NCBI RefSeq assembly: GCF_027568475.1
Contig: NZ_JANKZG010000009.1
Span: 1-64,000 of the forward strand
Direction of reading: 5' to 3'
Source of the DNA: Acinetobacter sp. HY1485
Lineage (GTDB): Bacteria > Pseudomonadota > Gammaproteobacteria > Pseudomonadales > Moraxellaceae
DNA: 64,000 nt
A program made the translations under genes and the position numbers. Positions 12,498 through 19,720 of this stretch are shown piece by piece. The stretch's first letter is position 1; each line of letters begins with the position of its first letter. Below the pieces are notes generated by a model. The model saw only the letters and a list, made by a program, of their open reading frames with translations, did no database searches and had not been told where the DNA came from.

Positions 12498-12899
12498 TTA
12501 TACTTGCTTTTTTTGTTGTCTAGCTACCCAAAAAGGTGCAACCCATGACATCGCCTGAACAAGCATAAAACCACAAAACAATGCGACCGGTGACAACGGT
12601 TTGACATTGCTTAAAATCAAAATAAATCCAACGATCACAATTGCAAACTTCCCCATCATGCCTTTATACATGTTGGACAGCACCTGCCGAGATGCTCGTG
12701 CGCCTGCAACTTTAAAAGATTGCCAAGAAAAATAACTGGTGGCTAACCAACAAACACATGCACCAAGTGCCATGCTCTTTGCGGCAGTTCCATCTTTTAC
12801 AACCCATGCAATCAGGGCTGAAACAGGTATCATTAAGGCTTGCAAGAAGACCAAAGCTTTCGCCAATCGTCGGTCAACCAAGCGACTCGTTCGGCTCAT
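12498..12899 (-). CDS. atpI: ATP synthase subunit I (AtpI)
   Basis: A small membrane protein (133 residues, four hydrophobic segments) at the head of the atp operon. In other bacteria AtpI helps c-ring assembly or Mg2+ supply, and it is not essential. The assignment rests on size, topology and position directly upstream of atpB. It is the first gene after the promoter at 12963-12991. Confidence 0.85.
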   Translation of the reverse strand: MSRTSRLVDRRLAKALVFLQALMIPVSALIAWVVKDGTAAKSMALGACVCWLATSYFSWQSFKVAGARASRQVLSNMYKGMMGKFAIVIVGFILILSNVKPLSPVALFCGFMLVQAMSWVAPFWVARQQKKQV

Positions 12900-12962
12900 T
12901 GTTATCCACTCACAGCGTTAATGCTTGACAAGTTTAGTTGATGATCGTTTTTAATCGCAGGC

Positions 12963-12991
12963 ATTATAGAGTTAGCCCCCTAAACATGCAA
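12963..12991 (-). promoter_or_regulatory. sigma70 promoter of the atp operon
   Basis: On the minus strand TTGCAT (12986-12991) is followed after exactly 17 bp by a perfect TATAAT (12963-12968) and a GC-rich discriminator. It lies about 64 bp upstream of the atpI start. Confidence 0.75.
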
Positions 12992-13008
12992 TCATTTCCC
13001 GACCTAAG

Positions 13009-13040
13009 ACACGGCTTTTTCAAAAAAACCGTGTTTTTTT
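13009..13040 (+). terminator. Hairpin with T-run between znuA and atpI
   Basis: ACACGG (13009-13014) pairs with CCGTGT (13029-13034); inner T and A tracts may lengthen the stem, and T7 follows on the plus strand. No plus-strand gene lies upstream, so its purpose is unclear; on the minus strand it may weakly end znuA RNA. Confidence 0.35.
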
Positions 13041-13059
13041 AATTTTTAATTAAGATAAT

Positions 13060-13902
13060 CTAGTTTTGTGCACTTTGCGTACAACCTTGAATATTTTTTG
13101 CAAGGTCTGTCCATGCTTTAATAAAATCCGTTTCTGCATTTAAACTTTCATCTACTGCCTGAAAATTAATCGGCTGAAGTTTTTGATACTGATTTTTACT
13201 CGCCTCCCCTTCTGCAAGTAAACACATTTTAGGTTGTGGACGCGTGTCATTTAGCATTTTGATCTGGGCCACTGTGGGTGGTACATGTGGGTCAGATGTC
13301 AACGTACCTGCCAATTTTATATTGAGTGGACGTTCGAGGTATTGATAGGCATCGTGATATGTCCAATACGGCGTAGGTTGCTTATTACGACCAAAATCTT
13401 TGGTGGTAATCAGTAGTTTTTGAGCAAAAGCACGTGCATTTTTCCAATATTGTTCTTTATTTTCTGGGTGTTGTTTTGAGCGCAATGCCGCAATGTAAAA
13501 CGCAATACGTACTGCATTATTAGGTTCTAACCAAACGTGTGTATCAACACTATTTGCAATCGCCTGTCCATTTAAATCACGCAGTGGTAAAGTGGCTAAG
13601 ATACCTGAGTTAAGCAACGAAATTGCTTGCGTATTTTGACTTAATAATTTATCTAACGGTGCTTCGTGTGCCTTACCTAACCAAATCACAAGCTCAGCAT
13701 CTTGCACTGCTTTACGGTTTGCAGGGGTAAGTTGTACATCGTGACCTGATTGATTAGCTAACAAAAGTTCTGGTTTTTCGATCCCTTTTGTTACCTCTTT
13801 GGCAATCAGGTAGATGGGATGAATTGAAACCACAAGCCCTTTAGCCCATAATGCGCTGGTGCTTAATAACAGTACACATATCGCCAATACACGCGTTAGC
13901 AT
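13060..13902 (-). CDS. znuA: Zinc ABC transporter substrate-binding protein ZnuA
   Basis: Periplasmic zinc-binding protein that delivers Zn2+ to ZnuBC. The 280-residue precursor has a signal peptide ending near SALWA (16-20) and the cluster-9 ligand histidines, seen in NQSGHDVQLTP, DTHVWLEP and YHDAYQYL, with a DPHVPP segment later. It lacks the long His-rich loop found in some ZnuA proteins. It is divergent from zur and shares the Zur box at 13925-13941. Confidence 0.93.
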   Translation of the reverse strand: MLTRVLAICVLLLSTSALWAKGLVVSIHPIYLIAKEVTKGIEKPELLLANQSGHDVQLTPANRKAVQDAELVIWLGKAHEAPLDKLLSQNTQAISLLNSGILATLPLRDLNGQAIANSVDTHVWLEPNNAVRIAFYIAALRSKQHPENKEQYWKNARAFAQKLLITTKDFGRNKQPTPYWTYHDAYQYLERPLNIKLAGTLTSDPHVPPTVAQIKMLNDTRPQPKMCLLAEGEASKNQYQKLQPINFQAVDESLNAETDFIKAWTDLAKNIQGCTQSAQN

Positions 13903-13924
13903 CTTACTATCTCTATTGTAACAT

Positions 13925-13941
13925 GTGTTATATTATAACAC
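13925..13941. promoter_or_regulatory. Zur box between znuA and zur
   Basis: GTGTTATA, one central T, TATAACAC: a perfect palindrome with 8-bp arms that matches the core of the known gammaproteobacterial Zur site (TGTTATAwTATAACA). An overlapping partial copy (TAACATGTGTTA, about 13918-13930) may give a second site. It lies between divergent znuA and zur, so Zur-Zn can repress both sides. Confidence 0.85.
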
Positions 13942-13986
13942 TAAAAAGTGTATTTTATCTTTAAAATTTCGTTCAGGTGAAAAACT

Positions 13987-14475
13987 ATGGGTTCATGTTC
14001 ACACGATAATGCAGTTCATGGCGTTCATGATCATGGCGATCTTGCAACACGCTTAAAAGAAGCAGAAGTGCTGTGCACAACCCATCAAGCACGTTTAACG
14101 CCATTACGTAAAGATGTGTTGGCATTTATTTTAAGTGCCTCAGGTCCTATTGGCGCATATGATATTTTAGCGCAAATTAAAAATACCTCAGATAAACCTG
14201 CTGCACCGCCAACCGTGTACCGTAGTTTGGACTTTTTACTCGATATGGGGCTGATTCATCGTTTAAGCTCAATTAATGCATTTATTCCATGTTGTCACCC
14301 AAGAGAAGGGCATCAAGCTGCTTTCTTAATTTGCTCTGAATGTAAAACAGTTAAAGAAGCATCAGCAGACCAACTCTTAAGCCACTTATCTCATTTAGCG
14401 CAGTCTGATGATTTTAGTATTCATCACACCACGATTGAAATTTTAGGGACATGTCAGCAGTGCAAAAGTGCTTAA
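13987..14475 (+). CDS. zur: Zinc uptake regulator Zur (Fur family)
   Basis: Zinc-sensing repressor of znu genes. The 162-residue protein has the Fur-family winged helix (APPTVYRSLDFLLDMGLIHRL split over 73-93), a CHPREGH metal segment, and two structural CxxC pairs (Cys116/119 and Cys156/159). The N-terminus is rich in His. The context (Zur box, znu genes) favours Zur over Fur. It overlaps znuC by 25 bp. Confidence 0.95.
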   Translation: MGSCSHDNAVHGVHDHGDLATRLKEAEVLCTTHQARLTPLRKDVLAFILSASGPIGAYDILAQIKNTSDKPAAPPTVYRSLDFLLDMGLIHRLSSINAFIPCCHPREGHQAAFLICSECKTVKEASADQLLSHLSHLAQSDDFSIHHTTIEILGTCQQCKSA

Positions 14476-15206
14476 TTAAGCTTTCGGGTATTTATGTTCA
14501 TATTGATGAACGCGATATTCTTAAAAATGTAGATTTTGAACTACAACCCAATGAAATTGTAACGCTGATTGGTCCTAACGGTGCAGGTAAATCTACCCTT
14601 ATTAAAGTACTGCTCGGGATTGTAAAGCCAACAAAAGGGAAAGTTTGGCATGCACAGCATTTAAAGTTTTCGTATGTTCCTCAAAAGTTTAACCCATCGC
14701 ATAGTTTGCCATTACGTGTAAAAGATTTACTTGCGCTAGAACGTTGTGATGAGACAACTAAAAAACAGATTTTGAGTGAAACAGGCATCGAAAAACTGTT
14801 AAATGCCAAAATACAATATTTATCAGGCGGTGAAAAACAACGCGTTCTTTTAGCACGTGCATTGCTTAGAAAACCTAATGTATTAGTACTTGATGAACCT
14901 ATGCAAGGTTTAGATATTCAGTCAGAAGCTGAACTATATGAGTATGTACGGAGTTTACCCGAGCGTTATGGTTGCGCCGTGATTATGGTGTCACACGATC
15001 TGCAATGGGTGATGCAAGGTACACACCGTGTGGTGTGTCTAAACAAACACATTTGTTGTAGTGGTTTACCTGAAAGCGTACAACAGCATCCTGAATATCA
15101 AGCTATTTTTGGACAGCGTGTGTTTTATCAACATCACCATGACCATTGCGCACACGGCGACTCCCCTACCCCATGCGATATTATTCATCCCGAACCTGAG
15201 GCATAA
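14451..15206 (+). CDS. znuC: Zinc ABC transporter ATP-binding protein ZnuC
   Basis: ATPase that powers zinc import through ZnuB. The 251-residue product has Walker A GPNGAGKST, signature LSGGEKQR, Walker B VLVLDEPMQGLD and the H-loop VSHD. The C-terminus is His-rich (YQHHHDHC), common in ZnuC and possibly zinc-sensing. The ATG at 14451 lies inside zur; a slightly later start would not alter the domain. Confidence 0.94.
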   Translation: MSAVQKCLIKLSGIYVHIDERDILKNVDFELQPNEIVTLIGPNGAGKSTLIKVLLGIVKPTKGKVWHAQHLKFSYVPQKFNPSHSLPLRVKDLLALERCDETTKKQILSETGIEKLLNAKIQYLSGGEKQRVLLARALLRKPNVLVLDEPMQGLDIQSEAELYEYVRSLPERYGCAVIMVSHDLQWVMQGTHRVVCLNKHICCSGLPESVQQHPEYQAIFGQRVFYQHHHDHCAHGDSPTPCDIIHPEPEA

Positions 15207-15209
15207 CAT

Positions 15210-16010
15210 ATGATGGAATGGTTACAACTGTTATTGCCTGCTTGGGTGATGGGTGGCTTGCTCATCTTACTCACCGCACCCTTAGGATGTTTAATGCTAT
15301 GGCGTCGTATGTCTTTTTTTGCAGATACGATGGCACACGGTACGCTGTTAGGCGTCGCAATCGCAGGGATGCTCAGTCTACCTTTATGGGTAGGTGTAAC
15401 GTGTTTAGCGTTAGCGTTGGTGGGAATTTTATGGATCTTACACGATCATCGTTTACCGAGTGATGCTTTACTTGCTTTATGCTCGGCAACGCTTTTATGC
15501 TCGGGCTTACTGCTTATTCAAAACCTACCAACACTTCGCCCTGAGCTTTTAAGTTACTTATTTGGCGATTTACTGACGATTGGTTGGAGTGAACTTCCAA
15601 TCTTTGCAGGTATTATCGTTTTATCGTTAGGATTACTGTGGCGAACGTGGAAATCACAAGTTCAAATTGCGATTGACCCTGATATTGCCATGAGTGAAGG
15701 CATTAATGCCAATCTGCAACGCCTTGTCTTTATGTTGTTGTTAGCTTTATTTACGGTCTTGGCATTACGTGCTGTGGGTTCGTTGTTGATGGGCGCATTG
15801 TTAGTTATTCCTGCCCTTTCTGCCCGTTTACTTGCACACTCACCCAAACAAATGGTGATTTGGGCATTTGTAATTGGACAAATTGCGCTATGCGTTGGTT
15901 TATGGTCAAGTGCGTTTTTAAACATCGCCAGTGGATTGAGCATTGTGCTAACCATGTCTTTAATTTTTTGCTTTATTTTTGGTTGGCAAAAAATCAGAAA
16001 ATCCTTATAA
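15210..16010 (+). CDS. znuB: Zinc ABC transporter permease ZnuB
   Basis: Membrane subunit of the zinc importer. The 266-residue protein has about eight hydrophobic segments and the ABC-3 family features (SFFADTMAHGTLLGVA near the N-terminus; LRAVGSLLMGALLVIPA in the second half). GAGG lies upstream of the ATG. Three base pairs separate it from znuC. Its 3' end overlaps the convergent small gene by 6 bp, so no terminator separates them. Confidence 0.94.
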   Translation: MMEWLQLLLPAWVMGGLLILLTAPLGCLMLWRRMSFFADTMAHGTLLGVAIAGMLSLPLWVGVTCLALALVGILWILHDHRLPSDALLALCSATLLCSGLLLIQNLPTLRPELLSYLFGDLLTIGWSELPIFAGIIVLSLGLLWRTWKSQVQIAIDPDIAMSEGINANLQRLVFMLLLALFTVLALRAVGSLLMGALLVIPALSARLLAHSPKQMVIWAFVIGQIALCVGLWSSAFLNIASGLSIVLTMSLIFCFIFGWQKIRKSL

Positions 16011-16247
16011 AAAAGGATTTTCTACTTCTTTTTGATCGGCTATTTCCACTTTTTCAGGCAACTGCTTTTTTTCTAAAGCACTTACCATCTCATTTACAAA
16101 TGCCTGTAATGCCTTAGCTGTTTTTAAACCTGCTTCATCTTTTGTAATTTGCAAATTACCGTACATGTTAATGCGGTCTGTGCCATTTTCTAAGGTAAGG
16201 TCGTAAATTGCACTTGCGTCTTTGTCATTTTCAAAAGGTTTAAACAT
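16005..16247 (-). CDS. Conserved-looking small acidic protein, unknown
   Basis: An 80-residue soluble acidic protein without signal peptide or recognised domain; it has predicted alpha/beta character (LENGTDRINMYGNLQITKD, then a helix AGLKTAKALQAFVNEMVSALE). A good ribosome site (AGAGGAT) lies 7 bp upstream. It starts 11 bp after the stop of the exported nuclease gene, so the two are probably cotranscribed. It could be an unrelated conserved protein; an inhibitor or partner of the nuclease is only a guess from position. Confidence 0.65.
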   Translation of the reverse strand: MFKPFENDKDASAIYDLTLENGTDRINMYGNLQITKDEAGLKTAKALQAFVNEMVSALEKKQLPEKVEIADQKEVENPFL

Positions 16248-16258
16248 TTTTTATCCTC

Positions 16259-17227
16259 TTATTTTAGCATTTTAGATATAAATTCAAGTAATTCTGCCAA
16301 GATGTTTTTAAGGGTTTGCAACCAACCTTTTGCAGGCGTATGCGATGTTGCCGTACCAAAAGCTGTTTGTGATTGTTGAATTTGCTCTTGTGTCATAGCA
16401 GGAGCACATTGGCTTTTTGTATCCATTCCTGTGTAAGTAATATTCGCTTTAACATTCGTCGTACTTAGAGGTAAGTCGTAAGTTTTGCGTTTTAGCGCAT
16501 CATTGAGCTGTGGAAAAATATTGATGCCCGTTAATTCTTCGACCGCACACACACTCACTGCTTTAACCTGCAGTGAATTATCGTTGGGTGCAAGATAAGC
16601 ACCAATTACACCTGTTTTAGGATAATAAACCGCTTTATATACGGCTGTCGGCACTAAAACGCCATTTCCAATAGGATTAAGTTTTTTACCCGAGAAAATA
16701 GGTCCTGTTACTACATAAACATCTTGGTTTTGTTTAGTGACCATCCCACGAGTGGCTTCTTCAAGCTTACGCCATACTTCTTGGTTATTTTTAGGCTTTT
16801 GTGGCACCATGTTGGCTAAAGAAAAACTATCATTTTGTGATGCGCTATCAGGCATATCACCATTAGGTGACATGTGCCCACGGTCATAGCCTGACGCTTT
16901 ATAATCTTTGAGTGTAGCGCGGTATTGCTCTGGTACTTGGTTTTCTGCATGAAAGCTATCTTCACGTTTAACTTTTTGACTTAAACGTTGTGGTGTTAAA
17001 TGCTCTGCACTCCACAAGGGCGTTTTAGAAATCCCTGAGTGCATGACTGCAAAACCATTAAAGCAAATAGGTGTGACATTTTGCTTAAGCGTTTGCTTAC
17101 TCAAATACGGCGGTGCATCTGCATAGAACTGATCTAAACATTGATTAGCCAAACATAATTGATATGAAAAAATACAAATACAAATAGTAATATATATTTT
17201 TATATTTTTGTTTAGCTTCATATTCAT
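16259..17227 (-). CDS. Exported DNA/RNA non-specific endonuclease, copy 1
   Basis: A 322-residue NUC1/Serratia-nuclease-family protein that would cut DNA and RNA outside the cytoplasm. It has an N-terminal signal (hydrophobic IYITICICIF, then CLANQC), the catalytic DRGHMSP motif with the general-base His, and the metal-site segment SLANMVPQ...NNQEVWRKLE, which keeps the canonical Asn spacing. The C-terminal helix (LKNILAELLEFISKM) is hydrophobic. It is nearly identical to the gene at 18379-19320 from Ala27 onward, but the signal peptide is unrelated and AT-rich. The start may be Met1 or Met3. Confidence 0.9.
   Translation of the reverse strand: MNMKLNKNIKIYITICICIFSYQLCLANQCLDQFYADAPPYLSKQTLKQNVTPICFNGFAVMHSGISKTPLWSAEHLTPQRLSQKVKREDSFHAENQVPEQYRATLKDYKASGYDRGHMSPNGDMPDSASQNDSFSLANMVPQKPKNNQEVWRKLEEATRGMVTKQNQDVYVVTGPIFSGKKLNPIGNGVLVPTAVYKAVYYPKTGVIGAYLAPNDNSLQVKAVSVCAVEELTGINIFPQLNDALKRKTYDLPLSTTNVKANITYTGMDTKSQCAPAMTQEQIQQSQTAFGTATSHTPAKGWLQTLKNILAELLEFISKMLK
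16264..17149. repeat. 886-bp direct repeat, copy 1 (nuclease gene body)
   Basis: The segment matches 18384-19269 along its whole length with a constant offset of 2120 bp, so there is no net insertion or deletion, only scattered substitutions and one dense patch near 16770-16810. The left boundary is TTAGCATTTTAGATA; the right is GATTAGC, exactly at the end of the mature-protein coding region. Confidence 0.9.
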
Positions 17228-17335
17228 TTCAAATAAAATTTTATTACCTTAACAAGTTATTTTATACGTATCAATTTATACTGTCACATCTTAAGAATTA
17301 AAAGATTTATAAAACTTGTAAATAGGTGTATTTAA

Positions 17336-18382
17336 ATGGGTAGTTGTAACAACTGCGGTAGATCATGGAATTATGATGGATCTATTGAGCAAGACAATAG
17401 ATGCTTTAACTGTCAGAAAATCAAAAAAAATATTACTCCTGACCCATGGGATTTATGGATTGAAGTTAATAAAAATAAATTAATACATCCAGCAAATTAT
17501 GAGCTACTGTTTGTAAATAAAATTTTAAGAAAAATTTCATTTCTTAAACCAAGTGATGTCTATGCTCAATACCACTTTCAAGATAGTAATGGTAAAAATC
17601 GCTATATTGATTTCTATATTAAAAATGAAGAGTTTTCTTATAATTTACCTATTGAGCTAGATGGGTTATGGAAGGTTAAAAATTATCAAGACTTTAATGA
17701 TATGATGTTTAGGCAAAATTCTCTTATTCAGAAATTTAAAATATTACTCAGATATACAAACAAGCAAATACAATGTAATCCACACAATACTATTGAAGAA
17801 ATTAGTAATATTTTAAAAATGCAAAAATTAAAAAAAGAAACAGAATTTTTAGAAATTATTACCAATAATCAACAACAAATGGAATATGAAAAGAAGATTA
17901 AAGAGTTAGAGCTAAAACTTAAAGACAATTTAAAACCTAGTAGTAAACAAGTCATAAACTCTAAAATTAAAAATACGATCTATAAACCTATATTTATTGT
18001 CTCTTTAATTGTTTTTATATTTGTAGCTTATGAAATTTATCTGAATATTAATAGTCATCTTACATCTAAATCACCAAATACAGAGCAAGTAAAACTACAA
18101 ATTTCATCTGACAATAGTTATAAAAATATTGGAAAGAAAAAAACTATATGTGGCAAAATTTCTCAAATAAAATTTTTTACTAAAGGTGTTTACTTAAACA
18201 TGGGTAATATATATCCCAATCAAGATATTAGTTTTATAGTTTGGACAAGTAATATAGATAAATTTCCTTCATTAGAGAAATTTGTAGGTACAAATCAATG
18301 TATTTATGGAAAAATCATCGAACACAAAGGTTTACCTCAAGTCATATTAAATAGTAGCAAACAGATACAATCACCTTATTAA
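17336..18382 (+). CDS. Undescribed zinc-ribbon / nuclease-like / membrane / OB-like protein
   Basis: I do not recognise this 348-residue protein as a named family. What can be seen in order: a four-cysteine zinc ribbon (Cys4, Cys7, Cys23, Cys26); a region (about 40-150) whose pattern Glu56 ... Gln79 ... RYIDFYI (Asp92) ... IELDG (Glu107, Asp109) resembles PD-(D/E)xK nucleases of the DUF559/Vsr sort; a charged coiled coil (about 160-205); one membrane helix (about 218-236); and a C-terminal region with two cysteines (272, 322) that resembles OB-like domains attached to some nucleases (GKIIEHKGLPQVIL). Base composition is much richer in AT than the neighbours. It lies between two copies of an exported nuclease and overlaps the second stop-to-stop by 4 bp. 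AGGTG precedes the ATG. A nuclease role is inference. Confidence 0.75.
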   Translation: MGSCNNCGRSWNYDGSIEQDNRCFNCQKIKKNITPDPWDLWIEVNKNKLIHPANYELLFVNKILRKISFLKPSDVYAQYHFQDSNGKNRYIDFYIKNEEFSYNLPIELDGLWKVKNYQDFNDMMFRQNSLIQKFKILLRYTNKQIQCNPHNTIEEISNILKMQKLKKETEFLEIITNNQQQMEYEKKIKELELKLKDNLKPSSKQVINSKIKNTIYKPIFIVSLIVFIFVAYEIYLNINSHLTSKSPNTEQVKLQISSDNSYKNIGKKKTICGKISQIKFFTKGVYLNMGNIYPNQDISFIVWTSNIDKFPSLEKFVGTNQCIYGKIIEHKGLPQVILNSSKQIQSPY

Positions 18383-19320
18383 CTTAGCATTTTAGATATA
18401 AATTCAAATAATGTTGCCAAGATGTTTTTAAAGGTTTGTAACCAACCCGTTGCAGATGTATGCGATGTTGCCGTACCAAAAGCATTTTGTGATTGTTTAA
18501 TTTGCTCTTGTGTCATAGCAGGAGCACATTGGCTTTGTGTGTCCATTCCTGTGTAAGCAATATCCGCTTTAACGTTCGTCGTACTTAAAGGTAGATCGTA
18601 AGTTTTGCGTTTTAGCGCATCATTGAGCTGTGGAAAAATATTGATGCCCGTTAATGCTTCGACCGCACAGACACTGACTGCTTTAACCTGCAGTGAATTA
18701 TCATTGGGTGCAAGATAAGCACCGATTACACCTGTTTTAGGATAATAAACTGCTTTATATACGGCTGTGGGCACTAAAACGCCATTTCCAATACTGTTAA
18801 GTTTTTTACCCGAGAAAATGGGTCCTGTTACTACATAAACATCTTGGTTTTGTTTAGTGATCATCCCACGCGTGGCTTCTTCAAGCTTCCAAAAAATATC
18901 TATATTGTTATGGTGTGCTTGGGGTATTACATTAGCTAAGGAAAAACTATCATTTTGTGATACGCTATCGGGCATATCTTCATTAGGTGACATGTGCCCA
19001 CGGTCATAGCCTGACGCTTTATAATCTTTGAGTGTAGCGCGATATTGCTCTGGCACTTGGTCTTCTTCGTGAAAGCTATCTTCGCGTTTGATTTTCTGGC
19101 TTAGACGTTGTGGCGTTAAATGCTCTGCACTCCACAAGGGCGTTTTAGAAATCCCTGAGTGCATCACCGCAAAGCCATTAAAGCAAATAGGCGTGGTATT
19201 TTGCTTAAGCGTTTGCTTACTCAAATACGGCGGTGCATCTGCATAGAACTGATCTAAACATTGATTAGCAAGTGTCGCTTGGCACACCAACGCGCCCAAA
19301 ACAGCAATAAATTTACGCAT
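18379..19320 (-). CDS. Exported DNA/RNA non-specific endonuclease, copy 2
   Basis: A 313-residue paralogue of the gene at 16259-17227, with a normal short signal peptide (MRKFIAVLGALVCQATLA) whose composition fits the host genome, so it is probably the older copy. DRGHMSP is intact. The metal-site region differs sharply from copy 1: NVIPQAHHNNIDIFWKLEE in place of NMVPQKPKNNQEVWRKLEE. The metal-binding Asn is kept, but the Gln after it is Ile and the Trp is moved by one position. Activity of this copy may differ. Role inferred: extracellular or periplasmic nucleic acid degradation. Confidence 0.88.
   Translation of the reverse strand: MRKFIAVLGALVCQATLANQCLDQFYADAPPYLSKQTLKQNTTPICFNGFAVMHSGISKTPLWSAEHLTPQRLSQKIKREDSFHEEDQVPEQYRATLKDYKASGYDRGHMSPNEDMPDSVSQNDSFSLANVIPQAHHNNIDIFWKLEEATRGMITKQNQDVYVVTGPIFSGKKLNSIGNGVLVPTAVYKAVYYPKTGVIGAYLAPNDNSLQVKAVSVCAVEALTGINIFPQLNDALKRKTYDLPLSTTNVKADIAYTGMDTQSQCAPAMTQEQIKQSQNAFGTATSHTSATGWLQTFKNILATLFEFISKMLS
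18384..19269. repeat. 886-bp direct repeat, copy 2 (nuclease gene body)
   Basis: Partner of 16264-17149 in the same orientation and with no net indel. Homologous recombination between the two would delete the AT-rich gene at 17336-18382 together with one nuclease copy. Confidence 0.9.
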
Positions 19321-19455
19321 ACAACAGCTATCAGAAATTTTTCTAGATGTTAACGTTAAACACTTTTTTGCTCAAATATATCAACAAATTTTATACAACC
19401 TTCGCTCAACTAAGGTTTTAATATAAAAATATAAGATAAATAAGAGGGCAAAACG

Positions 19456-19692
19456 ATGAAATATTTAGCATTAGTCGCAGGAATTTTTGCAACATCAGCT
19501 GTTTTTGCAGAACCACCTGTACAGCCGGGTCAAACATTAGAAAGCTTATCTCAAGCGCAGGTAAGTACAACTGTAAATGGGCAACCCGGTTCATTACAAC
19601 AACTGATGCAAAGCGGACAATACAAACCTGTTGATGCGTCACAGCCTCAACCACCTGTAGAGACACCGCCACCTGCACCAATGGCACAATAA
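19456..19692 (+). CDS. Small secreted proline/glutamine-rich protein
   Basis: A 78-residue precursor with a clear signal peptide (MKYLALVAGIFATSAVFA, cleavage before EPP) and a ~60-residue mature part that ends in a Pro-rich tail (QPQPPVETPPPAPMAQ). AGAGGG precedes the ATG and a strong terminator follows at once, so it is a real single-gene unit. No known domain; the location is periplasm or outside. Function unknown. Confidence 0.7.
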   Translation: MKYLALVAGIFATSAVFAEPPVQPGQTLESLSQAQVSTTVNGQPGSLQQLMQSGQYKPVDASQPQPPVETPPPAPMAQ

Positions 19693-19720
19693 AAAATCGA
19701 GGCAAATGCCTCGATTTTTT
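19691..19720. terminator. Bidirectional terminator between the small secreted gene and kup
   Basis: AAAAAATCGAGGC (19691-19703), loop AAAT, GCCTCGATTTTTT (19708-19720): a 13-bp perfect stem with A and T tracts, able to stop both convergent transcripts. Confidence 0.9.

Noticed and set aside
13009..13040. Terminator for the atp or znuA transcripts
   Set aside because: The T-run faces the plus strand, where no gene lies upstream; I kept it only as a low-confidence hairpin.
16259..19320. Transposon or integron explanation for the nuclease repeats
   Set aside because: No transposase, no terminal inverted repeats or target-site duplication seen; the repeats are gene bodies, which fits homologous recombination better.
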